64,000 nt of DNA from an uncultured Prevotellaceae bacterium (GCA_902775605.1 CACYNE010000005.1:1-64000); one strand, 5' to 3'. Shown: positions 43,391-52,819, counted from the first letter of the stretch. The notes: generated from the sequence alone by a model not told the origin. A program made the numbers and translations.

Positions 43391-43900
43391 TTAATCCTCC
43401 TTTTTACGTGAAACAACCAAGCCACCGATAATACATGCCAGCAAGAATACTGAGATGAACTCGAACGGCAATACATACTGATACTTGTCACTACCCAGAA
43501 GAGCAGTACCAATCTGATCCATAGGAAGCTCGTCGGTGGTAGCAGCGCTGATGAAGCTGTTCTTTAGGAACACCACTGCAACCGTAGCCAAGCCTACCAC
43601 AGAAAGGAGCAAGCCCTGAAGGATGCGTGAGCACTTAATGTGCTCCACCATACCCTGAAGGGTCTGCTTGCTTACCAACTGAATGGCAAACACATAAATC
43701 ATTGTTACACCACCGGCATAGACAGCAATCTGTGCAGCGCCCAGATAAGTGTAGTCGAGCAGGAAGTAAAGACCTGCCACGCCAAAGAGCACAAACAACA
43801 TATAGGTTGCGGCTCTCATGATTCGCTTTGTTGTCACACACAACAGGGCAGAACCCAAGATGACAACAGCGAGGATGCTAAATACAATTATACTAGCCAT
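43391..43900 (-). CDS. nuoJ: NADH-quinone oxidoreductase subunit J
   Basis: A 169-residue subunit with five helices. RAATYMLFVLFGVAGLYFLL and AAQIAVYAGGVTMIYVFAIQL match helices 2 and 3, including the flexible pi-bulge region. 8 nt after nuoI. Confidence 0.92.
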   Translation of the reverse strand: MASIIVFSILAVVILGSALLCVTTKRIMRAATYMLFVLFGVAGLYFLLDYTYLGAAQIAVYAGGVTMIYVFAIQLVSKQTLQGMVEHIKCSRILQGLLLSVVGLATVAVVFLKNSFISAATTDELPMDQIGTALLGSDKYQYVLPFEFISVFLLACIIGGLVVSRKKED

Positions 43901-43908
43901 AGTGCGGT

Positions 43909-44454
43909 TTACTTCTTTTTTGTGTTAAACTTACCGACCTGCCACTCGGCACCACCCTCGAGGATATTGGGCAGCGAACCGCCATCATAAACCTCATTGT
44001 TCAAGTGAAGTACCAAAGAGCCACGATTGAACGTAGCGTTCTCAAAGTCGTTTGTAAACTCAATCGCATCGAAGTTGCAGGCGTTGGTACAGAGCTGGCA
44101 GAACATACAGTCACCCAGATCGTACTGATAGTCATCGAGCACCTTCTTTTTCTTACCCGTCTCAGGATCTTCCTCCATATGAGCGGTAATCTTAATTGTA
44201 CCATTGGGGCACGCCTTCTCACACAGGGTGCAGGCCGTGCACTTATAGGCACCATCTTCGTTGCGCTTGAAGACCAGACGTCCACGATGACGCTTTGCCA
44301 CATGGAGCGTGGTCTTGCGGTTCTCAGGGTACTGCTCAGTACACTTGTTGGTCCAGTAGTCCTTGAAGTATTCACTGAGTGTGACCTTCATACCGGTGGC
44401 CAACGTCTTGATGCCGTGCCCTATTTCTCCGAAATATGATTTGTTATCTTCCAT
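43909..44454 (-). CDS. nuoI: NADH-quinone oxidoreductase subunit I
   Basis: A 181-residue protein with two 4Fe-4S motifs, CTACTLCEKACP near residue 75 and CMFCQLCTNACN near residue 118, holding clusters N6a and N6b that pass electrons toward NuoB. The N-terminus is amphipathic and the last 30 residues are variable. The 44-nt spacer to nuoH is a 9-bp tandem repeat. Confidence 0.95.
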   Translation of the reverse strand: MEDNKSYFGEIGHGIKTLATGMKVTLSEYFKDYWTNKCTEQYPENRKTTLHVAKRHRGRLVFKRNEDGAYKCTACTLCEKACPNGTIKITAHMEEDPETGKKKKVLDDYQYDLGDCMFCQLCTNACNFDAIEFTNDFENATFNRGSLVLHLNNEVYDGGSLPNILEGGAEWQVGKFNTKKK

Positions 44455-44457
44455 ATT

Positions 44458-44493
44458 TTTTCTAGTATTTCCAGATTGACTAGATTTTCTAGT
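44458..44493. repeat. Tandem repeat, 9-bp unit x4 (nuoH-nuoI spacer)
   Basis: Plus-strand units TTTTCTAGT, ATTTCCAGA, TTGACTAGA and TTTTCTAGT; the first and last are identical. They fill most of the 44-bp spacer between nuoI (start 44454) and nuoH (stop 44499). Confidence 0.65.
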
Positions 44494-44498
44494 ACACC

Positions 44499-45596
44499 TT
44501 ATTTAATATATAAGCCAAAGGCTACGATGACCGTCATGAGCACCAGGTTAATGAGAGCCAGCGGCATCAAGTACTTCCATTCCAGCTTCAGAATCTGGTC
44601 GATACGCAAACGGGGGAACGTCCACTTAATCCACATCAGTATCCAAACCAGCAGGAAGGCTTTACCCATGAACCATACGATACCAGGGATATACTGCATC
44701 ACTTCGTCGAAGGCTTCAACACCAATCTGAATAGGTGCCCATCCACCCAGGAACACTGTAGCAGCAATACCAGCAATGATAAAGAGGTTCAGGAACTCAG
44801 CCAAATAGAAGAAACCGAAGCCCATACCAGAATACTCTGTGTGGTGACCAGCAGTCAACTCACTCTCAGCCTCAGCCATATCAAACGGGCCACGGTTTGC
44901 CTCAGCATTACCTGCAATGAGGAAAATCACAAAGGCAATCAACGCGGGCACATGACCCTGCACGATGAGCCAACCCCAGGGACCTGCCTGAGCCTCAACG
45001 ATACCACTCACCTGCATGGTTCCCGTCAGGATAACAGCAGTAATCAAGCAGAGGCAGAGTGACATCTCGTAAGAAATCATCTGCACAGCAGCACGCATGG
45101 CCGAAACAACAGAATACTTGTTGTTAGAACCCCAACCAGCAAGGAAAATACCTACTACGCCTATAGAAGAAATGGCTGTGAGCAGGAACACACCTACATT
45201 GAAGTCAAGGACATGAGCACCACGGTTCCAAGGCAGGAAGGCAAAAGCGCCAACAGAGCCAATGATAACCAAGAAGGGAGCTACGATATAAAGCAGCTTG
45301 TCAGCCTTGTCAACGAAGAATATCTCCTTGATGAGCATCTTCAAAACGTCAGCCATCACCTGCAGCAAGCCCCAAGGTCCTACGCGCACCGGGCCTATAC
45401 GACACTGGAAGTAGGCACAGACCTTACGCTCCATGAAAATCAGAATCATAGCGATAACTGCGTATGCGCCAAGGATGGCAGCGCCAACTAGCACACACTC
45501 AATGAGAATCGCCCAGAACTCACCTAATCCCAGTGTCTGTGTCAACAGGGCATGAAACCAAGTGGTTACTTGTGAAAAATCAAATATATGTTCCAT
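44499..45596 (-). CDS. nuoH: NADH-quinone oxidoreductase subunit H
   Basis: A 365-residue membrane subunit that forms the quinone chamber. ERKVCAYFQCRIGPVRVGPWG and NRGPFDMAEAESELTAGHHTEYSG, with its run of acidic residues, are the conserved quinone-site segments. I start at the ATG 45594-45596, 1 nt after the nuoCD stop, not at an in-frame GTG further up. Confidence 0.94.
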   Translation of the reverse strand: MEHIFDFSQVTTWFHALLTQTLGLGEFWAILIECVLVGAAILGAYAVIAMILIFMERKVCAYFQCRIGPVRVGPWGLLQVMADVLKMLIKEIFFVDKADKLLYIVAPFLVIIGSVGAFAFLPWNRGAHVLDFNVGVFLLTAISSIGVVGIFLAGWGSNNKYSVVSAMRAAVQMISYEMSLCLCLITAVILTGTMQVSGIVEAQAGPWGWLIVQGHVPALIAFVIFLIAGNAEANRGPFDMAEAESELTAGHHTEYSGMGFGFFYLAEFLNLFIIAGIAATVFLGGWAPIQIGVEAFDEVMQYIPGIVWFMGKAFLLVWILMWIKWTFPRLRIDQILKLEWKYLMPLALINLVLMTVIVAFGLYIK

Positions 45597-45597
45597 A

Positions 45598-47163
45598 TTA
45601 TCTGTCAATATCGGGTATAACAATATCGATAGCGGCACCAGTAGTCACCAAGTCGGCAATCTTCTGACCGCGCAGCATCGGATCGAGTGCACCAACGAGC
45701 GAGAGCCCCATAGGACGCATCTTCATACGGTAAGGACTCTTGTCGCCCTTTGAGTCGAGATAGACACCGAACTCACCAGCAGCACCCTCCACAGAGAAGT
45801 ACCACTGACCCTCGGGAACCTTGATGATAGGCTTCTGTTTCACATAGAAGTCACCCTCAGGAATATTGTCGATAAGCTGCTCGATAATATTCAAGCTCTG
45901 GTACATCTCGTTGATGTGAACGAGGTAACGTCCCATAGAGTCGCAGGTATCATAGGTAATCTGCTCAAACTGCACCTTGTCGTACATATCATATGGATGA
46001 TTCTTACGCACGTCGTTCTTCCAACCAGAAGCACGACCAGCAGGACCAGTCACACCATAATTAATACAATCGGCAAGCGACATTGGGCCAACGTTTTCCA
46101 GACGGTTGTGAGCGATGATGTTATCACCAAACACATCCATATACTCCTTAATCATTGGACGCAGATACTTAACCAGATCTTTCACATTCTTCACGAAGTT
46201 AGGATCGATATCATCCTGCAAGCCACCGATGCGGTAGTAGTTCTGAATCAGACGACCACCAGTAGTCTCCTCCATCACGTTGAGTACATGCTCACGATCA
46301 CGCATGCCATAGAGGAACGCAGTGAGTGCACCCAAGTCCTGAGCGCAGCATGAGGTGAACAGCAAGTGGCTGTCCAAACGCTGCAACTCGTCCATGATGG
46401 TACGGATGTAGTGGATACGGTCGGTGAGTTCCACCTCCATAGCTTCCTCAATGACACCAACCAAAGCATGACGCTGCTGCATAGCGCAGAGATAGTTCAG
46501 ACGATCAGTCAGAGCCAAAGTCTGAGGATAAGTCATCGACTCCCACATCTTCTCTATACCACGATGAATATAGCCCAGGTGGGGATAGATACGCTTCACC
46601 GTCTCACCATTGAGCACCGTCTGCAGACGGAGCACGCCGTGAGTAGAGGGGTGCTGAGGACCAATGTTAATCACATAGTCGTCTGACGAGAAGAGTTTGT
46701 TCTCCTTCTGCTGCAGATGACCGTCACGGTCGATAGAATATTCAAGACCGAAATCAGGCTCCACATCGTCTTCAAGGGTGTACTCATCAGTAGCCTTGAA
46801 GTCCTTACGCAAGGGATACCCCTTGAAATCATTGCGCAGGAACAGACGACGCATATCGGGATGTCCCAAGAACTTGATGCCTAGGAAGTCGAAGCATTCA
46901 CGCTCCAACAGGTCAGCGCCCTTCCAGATGTTGACAACAGTAGGAATAACACTTTCGCCATCAACCACCTTAGCCAGCATCTTCACGCTGCAACGCTCGT
47001 GATTCTCAGTATTCTCAAGAATATATACGCAGCCAAGTCCTTCATCTTCTCCAAAGTCCTCACCTACAATAGTAATCAGAAAGTCGAAGTGCTTCTTGTC
47101 CTTCAAGTTCTGCATCTCCTGTGCGAACTTGTCAAAGTCAAATACAAGATGATTCAGTTTCAT
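45598..47163 (-). CDS. nuoCD: NADH-quinone oxidoreductase subunits C and D, fused
   Basis: A 521-residue fusion. Residues about 1-135 are NuoC (30-kDa): ERECFDFLGIKFLGHPDMRRL. Residues about 150-521 are NuoD (49-kDa): NIGPQHPSTHGVLRLQTVLN with the quinone His, PHLGYIHRGIEKMWE, and GPAGRASGWKNDVRKNHPYD. There is no stop or frameshift between the halves. It overlaps nuoB by 4 nt. Confidence 0.95.
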   Translation of the reverse strand: MKLNHLVFDFDKFAQEMQNLKDKKHFDFLITIVGEDFGEDEGLGCVYILENTENHERCSVKMLAKVVDGESVIPTVVNIWKGADLLERECFDFLGIKFLGHPDMRRLFLRNDFKGYPLRKDFKATDEYTLEDDVEPDFGLEYSIDRDGHLQQKENKLFSSDDYVINIGPQHPSTHGVLRLQTVLNGETVKRIYPHLGYIHRGIEKMWESMTYPQTLALTDRLNYLCAMQQRHALVGVIEEAMEVELTDRIHYIRTIMDELQRLDSHLLFTSCCAQDLGALTAFLYGMRDREHVLNVMEETTGGRLIQNYYRIGGLQDDIDPNFVKNVKDLVKYLRPMIKEYMDVFGDNIIAHNRLENVGPMSLADCINYGVTGPAGRASGWKNDVRKNHPYDMYDKVQFEQITYDTCDSMGRYLVHINEMYQSLNIIEQLIDNIPEGDFYVKQKPIIKVPEGQWYFSVEGAAGEFGVYLDSKGDKSPYRMKMRPMGLSLVGALDPMLRGQKIADLVTTGAAIDIVIPDIDR

Positions 47164-47864
47164 TTCGCTTCCTCCTGTTCTTTTTTAAGGGTTTCTGTAA
47201 ACTCTGCAGGCACTTCGGTCACAACGATGGGCTTCTTGCCGGCGCGACCATAGATCAGTTCCTCGTTAGAGACGCCCAAAGCAGCTTCTTCCTTGGTCTG
47301 CTTATGGTTGGCACCACCAAAGAATTTCTCAATCTTGACCTTACGCTGCAACTGCATCATGCCATAGAGGATAGCCTCGGGACGGGGAGGACAGCCAGGA
47401 ATGAACACATCCACCGGAACAATCTCCTCGATACCCTTCACCACATGATAGCTCTGCTTGAAGGGGCCGCCACTGATAGCGCAGCCGCCAACGGCTACCA
47501 CATACTTAGGCTCAGCCATTTCGTCATAAAGACGCTTCAATGCAGGTGCCATCTTATGGGTGATGGTTCCAGCACACATGATGAGGTCAGCCTGACGGGG
47601 AGAGTTACGTGTCACCTCGAAACCGAAGCGAGAAAAGTCATAGCGTGCGCAACCGCAGGCCATAAACTCAATACCACAGCAAGAAGTAGCAAATGTCAGT
47701 GACCACAAGGAGTTTGAGCGTCCCCAGTTAATCAGGGAGTCCAAATTGCCCGTAACCACATTGACACCGCCCTCATGCAACTCGTCTACGATTTTCTCCA
47801 ACGACTCGTTGTCCTTGAACTCGTCGTAGGGCAGAGACTTGATAGTCGGTTTTCTTACTTCCAT
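47160..47864 (-). CDS. nuoB: NADH-quinone oxidoreductase subunit B
   Basis: A 234-residue protein that carries cluster N2. The four Cys ligands are in TSCCGIEFMACG (tandem Cys pair), IMCAGTITHK and FIPGCPPRPEAIL. The C-terminal 50 residues are an extension beyond the usual end. I start at the ATG 47862-47864, which overlaps the nuoA 3' end by 10 nt; the frame is open further up. Confidence 0.95.
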   Translation of the reverse strand: MEVRKPTIKSLPYDEFKDNESLEKIVDELHEGGVNVVTGNLDSLINWGRSNSLWSLTFATSCCGIEFMACGCARYDFSRFGFEVTRNSPRQADLIMCAGTITHKMAPALKRLYDEMAEPKYVVAVGGCAISGGPFKQSYHVVKGIEEIVPVDVFIPGCPPRPEAILYGMMQLQRKVKIEKFFGGANHKQTKEEAALGVSNEELIYGRAGKKPIVVTEVPAEFTETLKKEQEEAK

Positions 47865-48205
47865 TCCAGTGCTCCTTTCCGCCAAGCATATGCAAGGCCA
47901 AATACTAATACTAACAAAAAGAACCCGATCGACAGCAAAGCCATTGGTCCGAAGTCCTTCACAACAACAGCCCATGGATATAGGAACACCGTCTCTACAT
48001 CAAACATGAGAAAGAGGATGGCAAACAAATAATAGCCTACGTTAATGGGAATCCAACTGGAGCCGTGAGTAGGAATACCACACTCAAACGGTTCACCCTT
48101 AACTCTGTTATAAGAGCGCGGGCCCAATAGTTTTGCCATCACATAAGCTGCTGCCACCAGTGTAATAGCCGTCACAAGGACGGTAATTAACATTGTGAAA
48201 TTCAT
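47855..48205 (-). CDS. nuoA: NADH-quinone oxidoreductase subunit A
   Basis: A 116-residue three-helix membrane subunit. KGEPFECGIPTHGSSW has the conserved Cys, and LFAILFLMFDVETVFLYPWA the conserved Asp/Glu. First gene of the ten-gene nuo operon A-B-CD-H-I-J-K-L-M-N. The ATG at 48203-48205 is preferred over an upstream TTG. Confidence 0.93.
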   Translation of the reverse strand: MNFTMLITVLVTAITLVAAAYVMAKLLGPRSYNRVKGEPFECGIPTHGSSWIPINVGYYLFAILFLMFDVETVFLYPWAVVVKDFGPMALLSIGFFLLVLVFGLAYAWRKGALEWK

Positions 48206-48252
48206 AAAACTATTTAATGTTATTAACAATATTGTTCGTTTTAAAGGCGGTG

Positions 48253-48260
48253 CAAAGGTA
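48253..48260 (-). promoter_or_regulatory. Promoter -7 box of the nuo operon
   Basis: TACCTTTG on the minus strand, 47 nt before the nuoA ATG. The -33 element is weak. Confidence 0.65.
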
Positions 48261-48324
48261 GTAATTTATTTGCAATAAAAGACATATTTTATCAAAAACT
48301 TTTTGCCAATTTAAAAAAAAGAAG

Positions 48325-48332
48325 TACTTTTG
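48325..48332 (+). promoter_or_regulatory. Promoter of the CE12 esterase gene
   Basis: TACTTTTG with TTTG at 48302-48305, 19 nt upstream; 31 nt before the TTG start at 48364. Confidence 0.65.
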
Positions 48333-48363
48333 CAAAACTATTAAACATAACAAACTGACGAAC

Positions 48364-49605
48364 TTGAAAACAATAACAAAAAAACTAATTCTTTCGCTGC
48401 TCATTTCACTGCCTTTGCAGATGACAGCTCAGAGTTTTGACTTCGACTTATCAAAGTCTCAACCAGTGTATAACGAAAAGGACGGATTCGGGTATGACAT
48501 CCTACCCGCTCCCCAAGTAAAAAACAATAGTGAACCTTTCTATTTCTCCGTGAAGGTCCCCGATGGCAACTACCGCGTAAAAGTCATCATTGGAGGTAAG
48601 AAGAATTCCAACACAACCATTCGCGCTGAAGGTAGGAGACTGATGGCAGAGAACATCACCACACAGAAAGTAAAAGACACAAAAACTATAGAGTTTGTCG
48701 TCAACAAGAGGTCAACATATATATCAGAAAACAAGCAAGTTAAAATCAAACCGCGCGAGAAAGACTACATGACATGGGACGACAAACTAACATTAGAATT
48801 CAACGGCACCAATCCCGCCATCAAAAGTCTTCACATCGAGAAAGTCGATGTTCCTACCATTTATCTCTGCGGAAACTCTACTGTTGTCGATCAGAATTAT
48901 GAACCTTGGGCCTCATGGGGACAGATGATTACACGCTGGTTTGGCCCAGAAGTAGCCATCTCGAATCACGCAGAAAGTGGTCTTACAGCCCGCACGTTTA
49001 TAGCCTCCTTCAGACTGGACAAGATTTTAGCAGACCTAAGGAAAGGCGATTTCGTATTTGTAGAGTTTGGACACAACGACGAAAAAGAGAAGAGACCAGG
49101 CGATGGTGCATGGTATCACTATCAATATCAACTGAAGATATTCATTGACGAAGTACGAGCCAAGGGCGCAGAAATCGTGTTCTGTACCCCAACCCAGCGT
49201 CGTGCTTTCGAGAAAGACAACAAGACCATCAGCAACACCCACGGTGATTTCCCCGCTGCGATGAAGATGGTGGCAGAGAGAGAAAACATCCCTCTGATTG
49301 ACCTCAATCAAAAGACAAAGGTATTTTTCGAGACACTGGGTTACGAAGATTCCAAACGCGCCTTGGTACATTATCCCAAAAGCATGTATGGTCGAGAGTT
49401 GGCCGACAACACGCATTTCAATCCCTATGGCGCCTACGAAGTGGCCAAGTGTGTTGTTATGGGTATTAAGGAACTCCAGTTACCCATCGTGAAATACCTT
49501 CGTCCCGACTGGCAGGACTTCAATCCCGCCCAGCCAGACGACTGGCGTACCTTCCAGTGGGCGCCATCACGAATGGTCGAAGATGTTAAACCTGACGGAA
49601 ACTAA
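48364..49605 (+). CDS. CE12-like rhamnogalacturonan acetylesterase (SGNH hydrolase), TTG start
   Basis: A 413-residue secreted esterase. Signal peptide to about residue 23 (MTAQS). Residues 25-155 are an N-terminal beta-sandwich; 165-395 are the SGNH hydrolase with YLCGNSTVVDQ (block I, catalytic Ser), SNHAESGLTARTF (block II), VEFGHNDEKEK (block III, Asn) and ELADNTHFNPYG (block V, Asp and His). Such enzymes remove acetyl groups from pectin rhamnogalacturonan in the periplasm. No in-frame ATG or GTG gives the signal peptide; the start must be the TTG at 48364. The next gene is a GH106 rhamnosidase 5 nt on. Confidence 0.87.
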   Translation: MKTITKKLILSLLISLPLQMTAQSFDFDLSKSQPVYNEKDGFGYDILPAPQVKNNSEPFYFSVKVPDGNYRVKVIIGGKKNSNTTIRAEGRRLMAENITTQKVKDTKTIEFVVNKRSTYISENKQVKIKPREKDYMTWDDKLTLEFNGTNPAIKSLHIEKVDVPTIYLCGNSTVVDQNYEPWASWGQMITRWFGPEVAISNHAESGLTARTFIASFRLDKILADLRKGDFVFVEFGHNDEKEKRPGDGAWYHYQYQLKIFIDEVRAKGAEIVFCTPTQRRAFEKDNKTISNTHGDFPAAMKMVAERENIPLIDLNQKTKVFFETLGYEDSKRALVHYPKSMYGRELADNTHFNPYGAYEVAKCVVMGIKELQLPIVKYLRPDWQDFNPAQPDDWRTFQWAPSRMVEDVKPDGN

Positions 49606-49610
49606 CTAAC

Positions 49611-52130
49611 ATGAAACGTATCATATGCATTTTTTCCTGGGCCATGCTGGCATTATCCGCATCTGCCCAGTCCTGGCCCACGCCAACGACGGAAGCCAAA
49701 CCTGGCACCCGCTGGTGGTGGTTAGGTTCAGCCGTTGACAAAGAGAACCTGAAATGGAACCTGACTGAATATGGCAAGCACGGTATCGGTGCCGTTGAGA
49801 TTACGCCCATCTATGGTGTGCAAGGCAATGGAGCCAACAATATTCCATACTTGTCAGACCAATGGCTCGACATGTTGCGTTACACCCAACAACAAGCCAA
49901 CAAAAATGGCATAGAACTCGACATGTCAACAGGCACCGGCTGGCCTTTTGGCGGTCCTTGGGTTCCTCTAGAGGAAAGCGCTTCTAAGATGGTCTTCGTT
50001 GACACCCTGATGAGTAAAGAGGCTGCCAATGAGTTCGCTGCCAAGAATACCATTCTTCCTCTGCCCCAGAAAGAACAGAAGAACAGTCGCTTGGTATTGC
50101 AGAAAGCCTATCCACAGAACAATGGCATGGTGCGCATCATTGCCCTATATTGTAAATATGGAGTCATGAAGGTAAAACGTGCTGCTCCTGGTGGAGAGGG
50201 ACTGGTCATCGACCACTTCGATAAGCAAGCCGTAGCAAACTATCTGAAACATATCGAACAAGCCTTCGAACGCACCAAGACCCCCTACCCTCATACATTC
50301 TTCAACGACTCTTACGAGGTTGAGGCAGGCACTTGGACTCCCACGCTACTCAGTGAGTTTGAAAAGCGTCGCGGCTATAAGTTGGAAGACCATCTCCCAG
50401 AACTAATTGCCTATGAGCCCCAAGTATTGAGTGACTATCGCGAAACCCTTGGCGACCTGCTTCTCAAGAACTTCACACACCAATGGACAGCCTGGGCCCA
50501 CAGCCACGGAGCCATCACTCGCAATCAGGCTCATGGTTCACCAGCCAACCTCATAGACTGCTACGCCGCTGTCGATATTCCTGAGATTGAAGGGTTTGGT
50601 CTCTCAAACCTTGGCATCAAGGGACTACGCCAAGACCCTGGGAAGACCCGCAAGAATGACAGCGACTTCTCAATGCTGAAGTACGCCCCATCGTCAGCTC
50701 ATATCTGCGGCAAGCCCTATACCTCAAGCGAGACCTTCACTTGGCTCACAGAGCATTTCCGAACGTCGCTCTCTCAACTGAAGCCCGATATCGACCTGAT
50801 GTTCTGTGCCGGCGTCAATCGCATGTTCTTCCACGGCACCTGTTATTCGCCCAAGGACGACGAATGGCCCGGATGGAAGTTCTACGCATCTATTGACATG
50901 AGTCCCACGAACAGCATCTGGCGCGATGCTCCTTTCTTCATGGATTATGTCACACGCTGTCAAAGTTTCCTTCAGATGGGACAGCCTGACAACGATTTTC
51001 TGGTTTATCTTCCCGTTCGCGACATGTGGAAGAAGAATACAGGCAAGTTGCTTATGCAGTTCTCTATCCACGCCATGGGACAGTTAGCCCCTGAGTTCAT
51101 CAAAAGTATTCTCGCCATCGACAAGGCTGGATACGACTGCGATTACATCAGCGACCAGCTATTGGCAAAGGTAAGGAAAGAGGGCAACCGACTCGTCACT
51201 AACGGTGGTACCACCTACAAAGCCCTGATTATTCCTACGGGTACCACACTCACCCCGCAACTTAAAAAAGAGCTCGAACGCCTGTCACCATTGGTTGTCT
51301 TTGGCGAAAGCACCACAGATATGGCTCGCTTTGCAAAAGCAGAATCCATGAAAAGTGAATGCGGCCTCAAACTTATCCGCCGCAAAAACGCCAATGGCTA
51401 TCATTACTTCATTGCCAATCTCTCGCCCAATGACATCCAGCAACGCATTTCGCCATCAGTCCCGTTTAAAGATGCCTTGTGGTTCAATCCCTTGAACGGT
51501 GACATCACCTCCGCCAGCATTCATCAGAACGACATTGACATTCACCTGAGAAGTGGCGAATCAATGATTCTTCAGTTGTTCAACGAGAGCATCCCCAACA
51601 AAACGACCACATCACAAGCACAGCAGGACGCTCCTATTCTATTGCAAACCCCTTGGCAACTTTCGTTTGTCGAGTCTGTCCCCCAAATTAACAAGACCTA
51701 TCAACTCGACAGCCTTCAGACATGGGAGAGCCTTGATGACCAGACACGCATCCTGATGGGCACTGGTGTCTATACCACTACGTTCAAACTATCGAAGAAG
51801 CAACTTGGAGATGGGAAATGGAAAATCGACTTGGGAGACGTACGCGAGTCTGCCCGTGTTTATATTAACGACCAATTCATCGGTTGCGCCTGGTGCGTGC
51901 CCTTTGTGCTCGACACCCAAGGCACACTCAAGGCAGGCCAGAACACACTACGCATCGAAGTGACCAACCTGCCTGCCAACCGTATTGCCGATCTTGACCG
52001 TCGTGGCGTCAAATGGCGTAAGATGGAAGAGATTAATGTCGTAGATATCAACTATAAGAAGACAACCTACGACCAATGGGAACCCATGCCCAGCGGTCTG
52101 AATTCCCAAGTCAAGCTAGTAAGATACTAA
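49611..52130 (+). CDS. GH106-type alpha-L-rhamnosidase
   Basis: An 839-residue secreted glycosidase (signal peptide to about residue 20, SASAQ). TRWWWLGSAVDKENLKWNLTE, GIGAVEITPIYGVQG and LDMSTGTGWPFGGP are the marked N-terminal motifs of GH106; the C-terminal part (about 700-839) is a beta-sandwich with LGDVRESARVYINDQFIG. It should release rhamnose from pectic chains. Its partner is the esterase 5 nt upstream. The stop overlaps that of the convergent trmN6 by 3 nt. Confidence 0.9.
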   Translation: MKRIICIFSWAMLALSASAQSWPTPTTEAKPGTRWWWLGSAVDKENLKWNLTEYGKHGIGAVEITPIYGVQGNGANNIPYLSDQWLDMLRYTQQQANKNGIELDMSTGTGWPFGGPWVPLEESASKMVFVDTLMSKEAANEFAAKNTILPLPQKEQKNSRLVLQKAYPQNNGMVRIIALYCKYGVMKVKRAAPGGEGLVIDHFDKQAVANYLKHIEQAFERTKTPYPHTFFNDSYEVEAGTWTPTLLSEFEKRRGYKLEDHLPELIAYEPQVLSDYRETLGDLLLKNFTHQWTAWAHSHGAITRNQAHGSPANLIDCYAAVDIPEIEGFGLSNLGIKGLRQDPGKTRKNDSDFSMLKYAPSSAHICGKPYTSSETFTWLTEHFRTSLSQLKPDIDLMFCAGVNRMFFHGTCYSPKDDEWPGWKFYASIDMSPTNSIWRDAPFFMDYVTRCQSFLQMGQPDNDFLVYLPVRDMWKKNTGKLLMQFSIHAMGQLAPEFIKSILAIDKAGYDCDYISDQLLAKVRKEGNRLVTNGGTTYKALIIPTGTTLTPQLKKELERLSPLVVFGESTTDMARFAKAESMKSECGLKLIRRKNANGYHYFIANLSPNDIQQRISPSVPFKDALWFNPLNGDITSASIHQNDIDIHLRSGESMILQLFNESIPNKTTTSQAQQDAPILLQTPWQLSFVESVPQINKTYQLDSLQTWESLDDQTRILMGTGVYTTTFKLSKKQLGDGKWKIDLGDVRESARVYINDQFIGCAWCVPFVLDTQGTLKAGQNTLRIEVTNLPANRIADLDRRGVKWRKMEEINVVDINYKKTTYDQWEPMPSGLNSQVKLVRY

Positions 52131-52819
52131 AGATAGAAATCAGACGTCAGCTGCTGATACCATTCAGAGCGCTGCCCTGGCGCATCCTCTATAACACCCG
52201 TGCCCCTGTCTATCTCTTCTGCACTTCCGAGTGCAAAGCAGAACAGATAGCGGCGCGGTTGTTTTTTAGGCGTTGTCTTCACAGCCCATTCCCTATGAAG
52301 GAAGAAGCCGTGCAAACTGGCCTCTTCCAGCACACGATTACGGTAATCATATGGTGCCACAAGCGATAAGCACCCCAGCTCCGTCAGCACGCGACGTCCT
52401 AAGGCAAACAACCCTGCATACGAGAAGTTCTCGTCATGTCGGGCAGTCGTTCGCTGGCTGTCTGGACAAGTCAGCGACTTTTCAAAGAAAGGAGGATTGG
52501 ACACCACACAATCAAAGCGCCCCTCAAACATGTTGGCATCTGCCTGCTCAACAATAATTCGCTGAGCAAAAGGTGATGCTTCCACATTCTCGCGAGCCTG
52601 ATGAACAGCCTGGGCATCAATATCAATGCCCACCACCTGAGCCTGAGGGAAACGCTGTGCCATCATCAGTGCGATGAGTCCCGTTCCCGTCCCTACGTCA
52701 AGAATACGTTCACCTCCCTTGGCCCAGGCGCCAAGGAGTGTACCATCTGTTCCCACTTTCATGGCACAATGCTGCTGCCAAACAGTAAATTCTTTGAATT
52801 TAAAGTAGTTATTTGCCAT
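52127..52819 (-). CDS. trmN6: tRNA1(Val) A37 N6-methyltransferase
   Basis: A 230-residue Rossmann methyltransferase of the YfiC/TrmN6 type. FTVWQQHCAMKVGTDGTLLGAW precedes ERILDVGTGTGLIALMMAQR (motif I), VVGIDID (motif II) and CVVSNPPFFEKS with NPPF, the mark of N6-adenine methyltransferases. It methylates A37 of tRNA1(Val). The start ATG at 52817-52819 lies 9 nt after a promoter box, so the message should be nearly leaderless. Confidence 0.87.
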   Translation of the reverse strand: MANNYFKFKEFTVWQQHCAMKVGTDGTLLGAWAKGGERILDVGTGTGLIALMMAQRFPQAQVVGIDIDAQAVHQARENVEASPFAQRIIVEQADANMFEGRFDCVVSNPPFFEKSLTCPDSQRTTARHDENFSYAGLFALGRRVLTELGCLSLVAPYDYRNRVLEEASLHGFFLHREWAVKTTPKKQPRRYLFCFALGSAEEIDRGTGVIEDAPGQRSEWYQQLTSDFYL

